Source of the DNA: Streptomyces bathyalis
Lineage (GTDB): Bacteria > Actinomycetota > Actinomycetes > Streptomycetales > Streptomycetaceae
Assembly: GCF_015910445.1 (NCBI RefSeq)
Contig: NZ_CP048882.1
Coordinates: forward strand, 3,224,001 to 3,288,000
Direction of reading: 5' to 3'
DNA: 64,000 nucleotides
In this document: piece after piece, positions 1-9,073 of the stretch
How positions within the stretch are numbered: position 1 is the first letter of the stretch
Layout of the letters: every line of letters begins with the position of its first letter
The notes under the pieces: model-generated
Databases searched by the model: none
Seen by the model: only the letters and a program-made list of their open reading frames with translations
What the model was told of the DNA's origin: nothing
Position numbers and translations under genes: made by a program

Positions 1-87
1 TTCGAGTGGCCCATCCGTCAGGGGCGGCGGGGTCGCTCTTCGATCCGTGCCGTGAGCGGGGGTGCGGAGACCGTTGGCTGCGGCGTG

Positions 88-540
88 TCAGGGGAGCACC
101 GGCTCCGGCGCCACCGGCCAACTCATGCGGATCAACCCGCCGTTCCCGTCCGCGGTCACCTCGACGTCGTCGACGAGACCGCTGATCACCGCGAGGCCCA
201 TCTCGCCCTCGGCCTCCTCGTCGTCGGCCGGGCCCGCGGACGCCGGGGTGGAGGCGTCGGAGCCGGCTTTGCCGTGTGCGGCGCCTGCTGTCGAGGTCCC
301 GTCACCGACCTCGATGGAGAACTTCTTCTCGTCCTCGATGAGCGCCACGCGCACAGGGCTTTCGACACCGTGGAGCACATGCAGCCCGACCGCGCGCGAA
401 CATGCCTCGCCGACCGCGAGCCGGACCTCGTCGAGCACAGCCTCGTCGACCCCCGCACGCCGCGCGACCGCGGCAGCCACCAGCCTCGCCGTACGTACAT
501 GCTCCGGCAGCGCGCTGAATCGGAGTTCCACGATGGCCAT
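88..540 (-). CDS. Anti-sigma factor of the RsbW/SpoIIAB type, BldG partner (ORF3)
   Basis: GHKL-fold serine kinase/anti-sigma protein of about 150 aa, expected to bind a sigma factor and be countered by BldG in the cytoplasm. The helix around LDEVRLAVGEAC carries the N-box-like Glu typical of RsbW-type regulators, and GEMGLAVISGLVDDVEV is the G-box region. An acidic, Ala/Ser-rich insert (about residues 95-118) separates the two halves. The frame is open further upstream, but ATG 540, giving MAIVELRF, is the family start. It lies 103 nt downstream of bldG on the same strand, matching the bldG-orf3 transcription unit of S. coelicolor (SCO3548-3549). Confidence 0.9.
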   Translation of the reverse strand: MAIVELRFSALPEHVRTARLVAAAVARRAGVDEAVLDEVRLAVGEACSRAVGLHVLHGVESPVRVALIEDEKKFSIEVGDGTSTAGAAHGKAGSDASTPASAGPADDEEAEGEMGLAVISGLVDDVEVTADGNGGLIRMSWPVAPEPVLP

Positions 541-643
541 GCCATCCCCCTCGAACTTTCCTTGAACACATTCCCGGGCACCGGGCTCCAAGAGCCCGGC
601 ACCTCCAACGTCGTTCCGGTATCCGGTCCGCGTCCTGCGGACG

Positions 644-985
644 TCAGTCGGTCGCCGCGACGGCCTCGTCCACGGATCCGTGGATCGGGAACACCTTGGT
701 CAGACCGGTGATACGGAAGATCTTGAGAATGCGCTCCTGGTTGCACACCAGGCGCAGCGAGCCTTCGTGAGCACGCACCCGCTTGAGCCCGCCGACGAGC
801 ACACCCAGCCCGGTGGAGTCCAGGAAGTCGACGCCTTCCATGTCCACGACGAGGTGGTAGCTCCCGTCGTTCACAAGCTCGACCAGCTGCTCGCGCAGCT
901 TGGGCGCGGTGTATACATCAATCTCGCCACCGACCTCGACGATCGTCCGATCGCCTACGGTCCGGGTCGACAGGGACAGGTCCAC
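644..985 (-). CDS. bldG: Anti-anti-sigma factor BldG (STAS domain)
   Basis: A 113-aa STAS protein, essentially the Streptomyces BldG sequence from [14 protein letters not shown] to VDEAVAATD. The phosphorylatable Ser57 is in DSTGLG. Known role: phosphorylation-dependent control of development, antibiotic production and the osmotic stress sigma cascade through anti-sigma partners. The gene heads the unit that continues into ORF3. Upstream (986-1205) the divergent region with the helicase contains two inverted repeats, at 1031-1053 and 1106-1137, that may affect bldG transcript structure. Confidence 0.97.
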   Translation of the reverse strand: MDLSLSTRTVGDRTIVEVGGEIDVYTAPKLREQLVELVNDGSYHLVVDMEGVDFLDSTGLGVLVGGLKRVRAHEGSLRLVCNQERILKIFRITGLTKVFPIHGSVDEAVAATD

Positions 986-1030
986 GGATCCTCCAGCACC
1001 TTGCTATCGAGTCGTCCACCAACTGAGACA

Positions 1031-1053
1031 TCCCGGCCGAGGAAAGGCCGGGA
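1031..1053. repeat. 8-bp inverted repeat upstream of bldG
   Basis: TCCCGGCC (1031-1038) pairs perfectly with GGCCGGGA (1046-1053) around a 7-nt loop GAGGAAA. It lies 46 bp upstream of the bldG start and would be in the bldG 5' leader if transcription begins upstream of it. A second 9-bp inverted repeat, GCACGACGC (1106-1114) with GCGTCGTGC (1129-1137), lies farther up. The function is unknown; a leader hairpin or an operator are both possible. Confidence 0.5.
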
Positions 1054-1205
1054 CAGCAGGCGGATCGGCAGCCGCAGAAGCATTCAATCACTTACCGGCC
1101 TGCACGCACGACGCCTTGCTGTCTTTGTGCGTCGTGCAGGTGACACCGCCGGAGTCCACGGCCGGCCGACCCCAGCCGGCCGGCACGAGCGTACGCTCAC
1201 CTGCT

Positions 1206-3695
1206 GTGCCCTCCCGCAACGTCCCGGAAAGCGATCCCCGCACGGTGCTCGCCCGACTCACCGCCGGGGACGGCCGGGCTGCGCGTATCACCCATACGGA
1301 GCACTTGCCCCCGCGAACAGGCCGCCATGCCGCCTGGCCCGAGCAGATCCGGCCCGAAGTGGCCGCCGCCGTAAGGGAGTCGGGCATCGAGCGGCTCTGG
1401 GAACACCAGGCGCGGGCCGCCCGGCACGCTCTGCGCGGGGAGTCAGTGATCATTGCCACAGGCACCGCCTCGGGCAAGTCGCTCTCGTATCTCATGCCTG
1501 TGCTCAGCTCTCTCCTCGACGGCGCGGAAAGCGGCGCGGGCGGCTCCGCCGGACATACGGATGACGTGGGCGAGGGTGCGGGGGCCGGGGGCGGCTCGCG
1601 GGACGGGGCGGCGCCCGACTGCGGAGCCGGGCTGGAGGGCGAAGCGCGGGCCCGGGGCAGGACCGGGCAGCGGCGGGGCGGGACGGGCAGCCGCGGAAGT
1701 ACCGCGCTGTATCTGGCCCCGACCAAGGCACTCGCCGCCGACCAGCGCCGCGCCGTCACCGAACTGGCCGCGCCGCTCGGCACGGCCGTACGCGCCGCCG
1801 TCTTCGACGGGGACACACCCGTCGAAGAGCGCGAGTGGGTGCGGGTCTTCGCCAACTACGTGCTCACCAACCCGGACATGCTGCACCGGGGCATACTCCC
1901 GGTCCACGCCCGTTGGGCCTCCTTCCTGCGCTCGCTGCGCTATGTCGTCATCGACGAATGCCACACCTACCGCGGGGTGTTCGGCTCCCACATCGCCCAG
2001 GTTCTGCGTCGGCTGCGCCGGGTCTGTGCCCGCTACGGATCCGATCCCGTGTTCCTCCTCGCTTCCGCGACGGCCGCCGACCCGGGCGAAGCGGCGACCC
2101 GCCTGACCGGGGTGCCCGTGACGGAAGTGACCGAAGACACCTCCCCGCGGGGCGAGTTGGTCTTCGCCCTGTGGGAGCCGCCTCTCACCGAGATGGAAGG
2201 CGAGCGCGGCGCCCCGGTGCGACGCACCGCGACGGCCGAGTCCGCGGAACTCCTCACGGATCTTGCCGTTCAGGGCGTGCGCACTGTGGCCTTCGTCCGC
2301 TCGCGGCGGGGAGCGGAACTCATCTCGCTCATCGCTCAGGACCGCCTCGCCTCCGTGGACCGCTCGCTGAGCGACCGGGTCGCGGCGTACCGGGGCGGAT
2401 ATCTCCCCGAGGAACGCCGCGCCCTCGAACGCAGCCTGCACAAGGGCGAACTCCTCGGCCTCGCCGCCACGAACGCCCTGGAACTGGGCGTCGACGTGTC
2501 CGGTCTGGACGCAGTCTTGATCACCGGCTATCCCGGGACCCGGGCATCCGTGTGGCAGCAGGCCGGCCGAGCGGGCCGGACGGGAGAGGGAGCCCTCGCT
2601 GTCCTGGTCGCCCGCGACGACCCGCTCGACACCTATCTCGTGCACCACCCCGATTCGCTCTTCCGGACACCCGTCGAATCGACCGTCCTCGACCCGGACA
2701 ACCCCTACGTCCTGGCTCCCCATCTCTGCGCGGCAGCCTCGGAGATCCCCCTCACCGAGGCCGACGCCGAACTCTTCGGGCCCGGCTTCTCCGAACTCGT
2801 GAGCCAGCTCGAGGAGCGCAAGCTCCTCCGCCGGCGTGGAGGCTCCTGGTACTGGACGCTCAAGGAGCGCGCCTGCGACCTCGCCGACATCCGCGGCTCG
2901 GGGGGCACGCCCGTGCAGGTGGTCGAGGACGGCACCGGAAGGCTTCTGGGCACCGTGGACGCGGGCGCGGCCCACGCCACCGTCCACGAGGGAGCCGTGC
3001 ACCTGCATCAGGGGCGCACCTATGTTGTCCGGCAGCTGGATCTCGAGGACTCCGCGGCCCTCGTGGAGGAGGCTTCGCCTCCCTGGACGACGATGGCCAG
3101 GGACACCACCTCCGTCGCCGTGCTGGAGACGGACGAGGAAGTCCCCTGGGGCGAGGCCCGGTTGTGCTACGGGACGGTGGAGGTGACCAATCAGGTCGTC
3201 TCCTATCTGCGCCGCCGCATCATCACGGGCGAGGTCATGGGAGAGACCAAACTCGACCTTCCCCCGCGCACTCTTCGCACCCGGGCCGTCTGGTGGACGC
3301 TCACCGAGGACCAGTTGGACAGGGCCAGGATCAATCCGTCGGTGCTCCCGGGCGCACTGCACGCCGCCGAGCACGCAGCCATCGGTCTGCTGCCTCTCTT
3401 CGCGACGTGCGACCGCTGGGACATCGGCGGGGTCTCCATCGCGCTGCACCCGGACACCCTGCTGCCCACCGTCTTCGTCTACGACGGGCAGCCCGGCGGC
3501 GCCGGCTTCGCCGAGCGGGCCTTCCGCACGGCACGCGAGTGGCTCACCGCCACGCGGGACGCCATCGCCGCCTGCGAGTGCGAGGCGGGATGCCCCTCCT
3601 GCATCCAGTCGCCCAAGTGCGGCAACGGCAACGACCCCCTGCACAAGCGGGGCGCCGTACGGCTCCTGACGGAACTGCTGACCTCCGCCGCATGA
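1206..3695 (+). CDS. DEAD/DEAH-box helicase with C-terminal DUF1998 (YprA/MrfA-like)
   Basis: Superfamily 2 helicase of about 830 aa. Visible motifs are the Q-like WEHQARAARHAL, Walker A ATGTASGKS, APTKALAADQ (Ia), the DEAH-equivalent VIDECHTY and the C-terminal QQAGRAGRTG (VI). The C-terminus has CECEAGCPSCIQSPKCGN, the four-cysteine signature of DUF1998, seen in the DNA-repair helicase MrfA/YprA. The start is uncertain: there is no in-frame ATG between 900 and the conserved helicase core. GTG 1206 is chosen because TACGCT lies 8 nt before it (leaderless layout); GTG 1134 and 1140 are alternatives. A Lys/Gly/Ala/Asp-rich linker at about residues 107-160 is not conserved in the fold. It is divergent from bldG, as in S. 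coelicolor. Confidence 0.9.
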   Translation: MPSRNVPESDPRTVLARLTAGDGRAARITHTEHLPPRTGRHAAWPEQIRPEVAAAVRESGIERLWEHQARAARHALRGESVIIATGTASGKSLSYLMPVLSSLLDGAESGAGGSAGHTDDVGEGAGAGGGSRDGAAPDCGAGLEGEARARGRTGQRRGGTGSRGSTALYLAPTKALAADQRRAVTELAAPLGTAVRAAVFDGDTPVEEREWVRVFANYVLTNPDMLHRGILPVHARWASFLRSLRYVVIDECHTYRGVFGSHIAQVLRRLRRVCARYGSDPVFLLASATAADPGEAATRLTGVPVTEVTEDTSPRGELVFALWEPPLTEMEGERGAPVRRTATAESAELLTDLAVQGVRTVAFVRSRRGAELISLIAQDRLASVDRSLSDRVAAYRGGYLPEERRALERSLHKGELLGLAATNALELGVDVSGLDAVLITGYPGTRASVWQQAGRAGRTGEGALAVLVARDDPLDTYLVHHPDSLFRTPVESTVLDPDNPYVLAPHLCAAASEIPLTEADAELFGPGFSELVSQLEERKLLRRRGGSWYWTLKERACDLADIRGSGGTPVQVVEDGTGRLLGTVDAGAAHATVHEGAVHLHQGRTYVVRQLDLEDSAALVEEASPPWTTMARDTTSVAVLETDEEVPWGEARLCYGTVEVTNQVVSYLRRRIITGEVMGETKLDLPPRTLRTRAVWWTLTEDQLDRARINPSVLPGALHAAEHAAIGLLPLFATCDRWDIGGVSIALHPDTLLPTVFVYDGQPGGAGFAERAFRTAREWLTATRDAIAACECEAGCPSCIQSPKCGNGNDPLHKRGAVRLLTELLTSAA

Positions 3696-4100
3696 GTCCG
3701 GCGGTCGCGGCGCGCGTACGGCGGCGACCGGGGTGCCGACGTCACCGGCCATGGCGAGCCCGTCGAGCACGGCCTCGGACGGCCCGGCGCGGGACCGCAC
3801 CGTCGGGGCGTAGGGCCCGAACCGCACCCGCGCGGAGACATCCGCGACTTCGCCGTTGACCGCGCACCGTACGAGCTGGGCGTCCTGGGCGCGGGCGACC
3901 TCGGCGGCAGCAGCGCAGGCCCTGGCCCGTCCTTCGAGGGCGCGATCTGCCGCAGCCAGGGCCGAAAGGTCGGCGACGCCGCCCGCCCGGTGCCGGGCCG
4001 AGACTGCCTGCCCGAGGCCCAGCACCACCGAGACCGCGGCGCATAGCACCACCCCGCTCAGGGCCGCCCACACGGTGGCGGATCCCCGGTCACTGTCCAT
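3696..4100 (-). CDS. TadE-like pilus/secretion protein (Rv3654c family) with no stop codon of its own
   Basis: About 135 aa are supported: MDSDRGSATVWAALSG, then one hydrophobic helix (residues 10-30) and the DLSALAAADRALEG segment typical of Rv3654c/TadE-like minor pseudopilins encoded last in actinobacterial Tad operons. ATG 4100 overlaps the end of the upstream tadE gene by 11 nt, indicating translational coupling. The family normally ends near residue 120-135, but here the frame stays open into the antisense of the helicase and does not stop until 1443. The end given is simply the helicase stop codon. Either the stop was lost, there is a frameshift, or the protein has a long non-homologous tail. 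Confidence 0.6.
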
Positions 4101-4455
4101 CAAGGCTGCCCACCCCCGTTCCCTCCTCGGACATGGCCACCGCCTCCGCATCGAGGCGGAGGGCGAGTGGCCCCGGGCCAGCTGTCCGCGCGTGTACGCG
4201 GACACGCACCAACGGCCCCTCCCGTGCTGTCCTCACCACAGCCCCGTGGGGTGCGGCCGACAACGCCGCCGATCGCACCGCTGCCCCCGTCTCACCGCGT
4301 GCGGCTGCCCGCGCACCCGCCCTGGCACCGTCGACGCACTGGATGTGCGCCGCCGCGGTCATGACGCCCCACAGGAGCATTCCGAAGAGGAGCACGAGTG
4401 CGGGAATGACCACCGCGGTCTCGGCCGTCACATAGCCGTCGTCAGAAGCGGGCAT
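4090..4455 (-). CDS. TadE-family minor pilin
   Basis: Short Tad-locus membrane protein of 121 aa. The start MPASDDGYVTAETAVVIPA leads directly into a single membrane helix (residues 12-32) with the TAE(T/A) motif typical of TadE, followed by a periplasmic domain rich in Ala, Arg and Val. ATG 4455 lies inside the end of the preceding pilin-like gene (14-nt overlap), and its own end overlaps the next gene by 11 nt, so the three small genes are tightly coupled. Expected role: minor subunit of the Tad pilus or secretion system at the membrane. Confidence 0.85.
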   Translation of the reverse strand: MPASDDGYVTAETAVVIPALVLLFGMLLWGVMTAAAHIQCVDGARAGARAAARGETGAAVRSAALSAAPHGAVVRTAREGPLVRVRVHARTAGPGPLALRLDAEAVAMSEEGTGVGSLDGQ

Positions 4456-4696
4456 GAAGGGCCCGCTCGACCAGCTGCTGCAGCTCGGAGCTGACGGCAC
4501 CGCTCGTCACGACCTTGTAGAGCACCGCGGCGAAGCCGCACGCGGCGATCGTGCCCACCGCGTACTCCGCTGTGCTCATCCCCGCGTCCGACCTCAACTG
4601 GCCACCTCTGTCGCGCATTCGGCGGCGGATGGCGGCTGCGAGCCGTACGGATCCGGTGCGTGCGGTACCTGCGGCCTCACGGAACTTCCTGGACAT
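4442..4696 (-). CDS. Flp-pilin-like protein, DUF4244
   Basis: An 84-aa protein. Its positively charged N-terminus, rich in Arg and Lys, is followed by GMSTAEYAVGTIAACGFAAV, a prepilin-like segment whose Gly-(x)-Glu context and following helix resemble Flp pilins. DUF4244 proteins occupy this place in Streptomyces Tad loci and are the likely major subunit. It is separated from tadC by 111 nt, the only sizable gap in the operon, and that gap may hold its own ribosome-binding or promoter elements. Confidence 0.85.
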   Translation of the reverse strand: MSRKFREAAGTARTGSVRLAAAIRRRMRDRGGQLRSDAGMSTAEYAVGTIAACGFAAVLYKVVTSGAVSSELQQLVERALHARF

Positions 4697-4807
4697 GGTT
4701 CCCCCTGCGGTCGTTGCTTTCTTGTTCTGTTGTCCTCGCTGTGGCGCTGCCGGTCCGCCCCGCTGCTCGATCCGTCGCGCCTCTGCTTCCGCCGACGCAC
4801 GGATCGC

Positions 4808-5635
4808 TCACAGCAGCGACCCCGCGAGGCCCATCACGACCGGGGCGACACCGACCGCGAGGAAGGCCGGCAGGAAGCACAGGCCCAGTGGCCCGGTCAC
4901 GAGAACCGCAGCTCTACGGGCACGGGCCGAGGCCTGGCGCGCCCGACGGGCACGGAGTTCCCCGGTCAGCCGCGTCACTTCGGCCACGGCCGGGGCTCCC
5001 GCCGTACCGGCCCGTTCCATGCTGCGGACGAAGCCCTCGCTGCCGGGCAAGGACGCGAAGTGCGCCCACGCCGCCGCCGGTTCGGCTCCGAGCCGCAGCT
5101 CGGTGGCCGTGCGGATCAGGCGTATGCCCAGCGGTCCCCCCAGCGAGCGGCCGACCGCGTCGGCGGCCTGCGCAGGTCCCGAACCGGCTGCCAGGCAGGC
5201 CGCCATCAACTCCGCTGCCAACGGAAGCTGTTCGGCTGCGGCGCTCGCTTCGGCCGTCTCATCCGCCGCGGCCCCGATGGCCTCCTGACGGCGCATCCAA
5301 AACCTCACGCCGTACGCGCCCGCTCCCGCGAGGACCCATCCGGCGACTCCGCCGATGACGACCACCGCGAAGGCCGCGACACCCAGCGCGGCTCCGGCCT
5401 CCCGCAGTCCACGGCGGCGGGCTGTCACTGCGGTCCGGGCTCTCTCGCCAAGGAAGCGCCGCAACCTGCCGCGTGGTTCGAGGCCGGGTGCCGCGAGCAG
5501 CTCTCGCGTCCGGTGCCGCACGGTGCGGGCACGCCACAGCTCCCGCATAGAAGCGGTCAGGCACGCTCCGCTTCCCAGCAGCACCATCAACGACGTGAGC
5601 GTCTCCGTGGGGACGCCGAAGTAGGTCTCGTTCAT
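4808..5635 (-). CDS. TadC, type II secretion F-domain membrane protein
   Basis: 275 aa with an N-terminal membrane helix (LTSLMVLLGSGACL), a central pair of helices (AFAVVVIGGVAGWVLAGAG) and a C-terminal helix pair ending in VAPVVMGLAGSLL. Residues around LPLAAELMAACLAAGSGPAQA form the T2SSF domain. ATG 5635 overlaps the TGA of tadB as ATGA. It is an inner-membrane platform protein of the Tad system that acts with TadB and the CpaF ATPase. Confidence 0.9.
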   Translation of the reverse strand: MNETYFGVPTETLTSLMVLLGSGACLTASMRELWRARTVRHRTRELLAAPGLEPRGRLRRFLGERARTAVTARRRGLREAGAALGVAAFAVVVIGGVAGWVLAGAGAYGVRFWMRRQEAIGAAADETAEASAAAEQLPLAAELMAACLAAGSGPAQAADAVGRSLGGPLGIRLIRTATELRLGAEPAAAWAHFASLPGSEGFVRSMERAGTAGAPAVAEVTRLTGELRARRARQASARARRAAVLVTGPLGLCFLPAFLAVGVAPVVMGLAGSLL

Positions 5636-6570
5636 GACGGCTTCTCTCCGCGCGTTTCGCCTGGCCGTTCCGCCGTCCGTACAAGCCCGGCGACCCAGGC
5701 GATGCCCGCCCACTCCAGAAGCCCGCCGACGACGAGACAGATCAGCCCTGCCGTGCTGTGCAGCAGGACCCGAGCGGGGTCAGCACCCATGGCTGTGCCC
5801 AGCAGCAGACCGAAGACCGGAAGCAGCGCGAGCACGACGGCCGTGGAACGGGGCCCTGCCAGCAGCGCCTGCAACTCCTCGCGTTGGTCGCGTTCGGCAC
5901 GCAGCGCCTCGGCGACCTTGTCGAGGCCCGTGGCCAGGCCCGCGCCGCCTTCGACAGCGACCTGCCAGCACGCCGCGACGCCTCGGAGCCCTTCCGCACC
6001 GGGACTTCGTGCCGCTTCTCGCAGCGAACCAGGAACGTCGCCGCCGAAGCGCGCTGCCGCCAGCACCGCCGCGCCGCCGTCCCCCAGCTCCCGCAGCGCG
6101 ATGCCTCCCGCCGACAGCAGGGCCCGGTCGGGCTGCCTGCCCGCCCGCAGTTCGCCCGAGACCGCCGCGCAGAGCTCCATCACGGCGGCGGCCCTTCGCT
6201 CGCCGGCCCTGCCTCGCTCACGCTTGCGCAGCAGTCTCCGTACGACGGGCACGGCGACGGTCCCTGCCACGAGTGGAAGCCAGGACTCGCCCAGCAGCCC
6301 GAGCACCGCGCCGCCGAGCACGCACCACCACGCCTTGCCGGACGGAGTCCCGAGCCGGCCGCGTAAGAACGCGGCGAATTCACCGAGCCGCAGCGGGCGT
6401 CCGGGGCGAGGCTCCGCTGCCCGGCCCGCCCCGGCGAGCATCAGCCTCGCCCGCCGTATGCCATCGTCCCGGCCGGCCATCAGCCAGGCGGCCGCCCCCG
6501 CGCACACCATCGCGGCATAGACCGGCGCGGTCTCGACAACCGTCGCTCCGTGCACCACGGCGCCCGTCAC
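5632..6570 (-). CDS. TadB, type II secretion F-domain membrane protein
   Basis: 312 aa. GTG 6570 is the start because it forms a GTGA overlap with the cpaF stop; the open frame upstream is not needed. There are hydrophobic segments at the N-terminus (VYAAMVCAGAAAWLMAG), in the middle (WWCVLGGAVLGLLGESWLPLVAGTV) and two at the C-terminus. The T2SSF domain includes ELCAAVSGELRAGRQPDRAL. It is the platform-protein partner of TadC in the same operon. Confidence 0.88.
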   Translation of the reverse strand: MTGAVVHGATVVETAPVYAAMVCAGAAAWLMAGRDDGIRRARLMLAGAGRAAEPRPGRPLRLGEFAAFLRGRLGTPSGKAWWCVLGGAVLGLLGESWLPLVAGTVAVPVVRRLLRKRERGRAGERRAAAVMELCAAVSGELRAGRQPDRALLSAGGIALRELGDGGAAVLAAARFGGDVPGSLREAARSPGAEGLRGVAACWQVAVEGGAGLATGLDKVAEALRAERDQREELQALLAGPRSTAVVLALLPVFGLLLGTAMGADPARVLLHSTAGLICLVVGGLLEWAGIAWVAGLVRTAERPGETRGEKPS

Positions 6571-7922
6571 CTCAGTCCCTCCTCGTGTGCGATACCGGAA
6601 CCCACGGGGAAGGCGTGGGAGGGGAGTCGAGGCTCTTGCCATCGCCCGGCTCCCGGGCTCGCGAGGCGTCTGCCACCTCGCTCGCACATCTCCCACAAGC
6701 GGCCGGCGCCGCGCTCTTCCAGGAATCCGCTCGCGTCCCACACCAGTGCCGGGACCGTCGAGACCAGGCCCTCCCTGTCCCGTGACAGCACATGGATCTC
6801 CGCGATGCGCCGGTTGCCCGACGAGTCGCGGTCCAGGTGCACCAGTACGTCGAGGGCAGCGGCGAGCTGACTGTGCAGAGCGATCCTGTCCAGGCCCGCC
6901 GTCGTACCGAGAGCCTCCAGACGGGCAGGGACGTCGCCCGCGGCATTCGCGTGCACGGTCCCGCAGCCGCCCTCGTGCCCCGTGTTCAACGCGGCCAGCA
7001 GATCGGTCACTTCGGCTCCACGCACCTCACCGACGACCAGCCTGTCCGGCCGCATGCGCAGCGCCTGGCGCACCAGATCGTCCAGCGCGACCCGGCCCGC
7101 GCCCTCCTGGTTCGGCGGCCGTGCCTCCAGGCGCACGACGTGGGGATGGTCGGGGCGGAGCTCCGCCGAGTCCTCGGCGAGCACGATTCGCTCATCGGGA
7201 CCCACGAGCCCCAGCAGTGAACTGAGCAGCGTGGTCTTGCCCGAGCCCGTGCCGCCGCTGATCAGGAACGAGAGCCTCGCCTCCAGCACGGCCCGCAGGA
7301 CCCTCTCTCCGCCCGGCGGCACTGTCCCCGCCGACACCAACTCCCCCAGGCTGAAGGCCTTGTGGCGTACGACCCGCAGCGAGAGGCACGTCGATCCGAC
7401 CGCAACAGGCGGAAGCACCGCATGCAGCCGCGTGCCGTCCGGAAGGCGGGCGTCCACCCACGGCCTCGCGTCGTCCAGGCGGCGCCCGGCGGACGTGGCG
7501 AGCCTCTGGGCCAGCCGCCGCACTGATGCCGCGTCGGGAAAGCGCACATCGGTGCGTTCCAGACCCCTGCCCCGGTCGACCCATACCTCGTCGGGGCTGG
7601 TGACCAGCACATCCGTGACGTCCGGCTCAGCCAGCAGCGGCTCCAGCGGGCCCGTGCCCACCATCTCCGAGCGCAGGGCCTCCACGACGCCCAGCACCGC
7701 GCTGTCCCCCAGCAGCCGTCCGTGCGCGCGCAGTGCCGCGGCCACCCGTGCCGGCGTGGGTTCCGCCCCCGTCTCGGCGAGCCGTCGCCGCACCACGTCG
7801 AGCAGCGCAGGCTCCCCTGCCCGGGACGTGGCCGCGTCGGCCGCCGCGGAACGTACGGCCGTCCCGGATGGTTCGCGAGCACCCTGCACGCTCGTCCCCA
7901 CCTGCCCCCGCCTCGCGCTCAT
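6567..7922 (-). CDS. CpaF/TadA-type secretion ATPase
   Basis: 451-aa hexameric ATPase that powers Tad pilus assembly at the inner membrane. The P-loop is ISGGTGSGKTTLL (about residues 221-233); the Asp-box region is ERIVLAEDSAELRP, the Walker B region RPDRLVVGEVRGAE and the His-box TGHEGGCGTVHAN. An N-terminal extension of about 45 aa is poorly conserved. ATG 7922 overlaps the ssd stop as ATGA. Confidence 0.95.
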   Translation of the reverse strand: MSARRGQVGTSVQGAREPSGTAVRSAAADAATSRAGEPALLDVVRRRLAETGAEPTPARVAAALRAHGRLLGDSAVLGVVEALRSEMVGTGPLEPLLAEPDVTDVLVTSPDEVWVDRGRGLERTDVRFPDAASVRRLAQRLATSAGRRLDDARPWVDARLPDGTRLHAVLPPVAVGSTCLSLRVVRHKAFSLGELVSAGTVPPGGERVLRAVLEARLSFLISGGTGSGKTTLLSSLLGLVGPDERIVLAEDSAELRPDHPHVVRLEARPPNQEGAGRVALDDLVRQALRMRPDRLVVGEVRGAEVTDLLAALNTGHEGGCGTVHANAAGDVPARLEALGTTAGLDRIALHSQLAAALDVLVHLDRDSSGNRRIAEIHVLSRDREGLVSTVPALVWDASGFLEERGAGRLWEMCERGGRRLASPGAGRWQEPRLPSHAFPVGSGIAHEEGLR

Positions 7923-9073
7923 ACGGAGACACCCCCACCGCTCACGCCGCCGCTCAACGCCTGCGCCCAGAACTCCCGGCAGAAGCGGGCGAGCACCCCG
8001 CTCGTACGCGCCCCGGGCGGCACGCCCCGCTCCGCGGCCTCCAACAGCCCCGGTTCCCAGGGCAGTTCGCCCGCGAGCGGGAGGCGCAGAAGCCTGGCGA
8101 CCTCGCTGTCGTCGAGCCCCGGACCGTAGCCGCGCGGGCCACCGGGGCCGCCGGGCGTGCGCACGACCGCCCTCAGGTCACGCAGCACCATCTGCGTACG
8201 CGAGGCGACACGGTGGGCGGCTGCCACGGCACGCAACTCCGCCGGGACCAGCAGCAGTCCGAGATCCGTCTGCGCCAGGGCCTCCGCCACCGTCTCGTCC
8301 ACACGGCGGGGCAGGTCGACGACGACCACGCCACCGCGCCGCCTCGCGGCGGAGAGCACGGACTTCATCGCGTCCGCGGGGATCAGCACGGAGTCCCCCC
8401 GGTCCCAGCTGAGCACGCTCAAGTCGTGCAGCCTCGGCAGCGATTCCTCGAGCGCGCCGCCGCCGACCCGCCCCCGGGACTCCGCGAACGCCGGCCATCG
8501 AAGTCCCTCCGTCCGTTCCCCGCCGAGCAGTACGTCGAGACCGCCGCCGAGGGCGTCGCCGTCGACGAGCATCGTGCGCTGCCCCTCCCGCGCGGCCGTG
8601 ACGGCCAGGGCGCAGGCGAGCGTCGACGCACCTGCGCCGCCGCGTCCGCCGAGGACCCCGACCGTCAGCGCGGGCCTGCCCACGCACTCGGACGCGTCCG
8701 CGATACGGCCCGTCAGCCAGCTCTCGGCGTCGGGCAGCATGACCACGCCCTCGGCTCCGATGCGGGCGCCGCGTTCCCACACGCCCGGGTCGTCCATGTC
8801 CTTGCCGACGAGGAGCACTCCTGGCCTGCGCAGGATTCCGGAAGGCTCTCCTCCGGCGGCTGCGCCGAGCCCCCGAGCGCCCGCGCAGTCGTCGCCGACG
8901 AGGACCAGAGGGGCCTTCTCCCAAGCCTTCGCGCCGCCCCACTCCGCCCATCCCATCCGGTCATGCGGAGCTCCGTGCACAACTTCCGCTTCTGCCCCGG
9001 CAGCTGCACACAGCCTCAGGAGATCGTCAAGGAGTTCTTCGTCCTCAGTGACAATCAGAATGGTTTCGGCCAC
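7919..9073 (-). CDS. ssd: Ssd, CpaE/MinD-like septum-site-determining protein
   Basis: 384 aa and first gene of the Tad operon. Residues 1-110 form a receiver-like domain beginning MAETILIVTEDEELLDDLL. This is followed by a MinD/ParA-type ATPase with a deviant Walker A region, GVLGGRGGAGASTLACALA (the signature Lys-Thr of canonical P-loops is replaced by Ala-Ser), and VVVVDLPRR as Walker B. Related proteins (Rv3660c, CpaE) localise Tad machinery or influence septation. The lead position suggests it recruits CpaF to a site in the cell. Confidence 0.9.
   Translation of the reverse strand: MAETILIVTEDEELLDDLLRLCAAAGAEAEVVHGAPHDRMGWAEWGGAKAWEKAPLVLVGDDCAGARGLGAAAGGEPSGILRRPGVLLVGKDMDDPGVWERGARIGAEGVVMLPDAESWLTGRIADASECVGRPALTVGVLGGRGGAGASTLACALAVTAAREGQRTMLVDGDALGGGLDVLLGGERTEGLRWPAFAESRGRVGGGALEESLPRLHDLSVLSWDRGDSVLIPADAMKSVLSAARRRGGVVVVDLPRRVDETVAEALAQTDLGLLLVPAELRAVAAAHRVASRTQMVLRDLRAVVRTPGGPGGPRGYGPGLDDSEVARLLRLPLAGELPWEPGLLEAAERGVPPGARTSGVLARFCREFWAQALSGGVSGGGVSV

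Noticed and set aside
1443..4205. 920-codon leftward open frame
   Set aside because: Only the first part is a TadE-like protein; the remainder is antisense of the helicase kept open by high GC at third positions.
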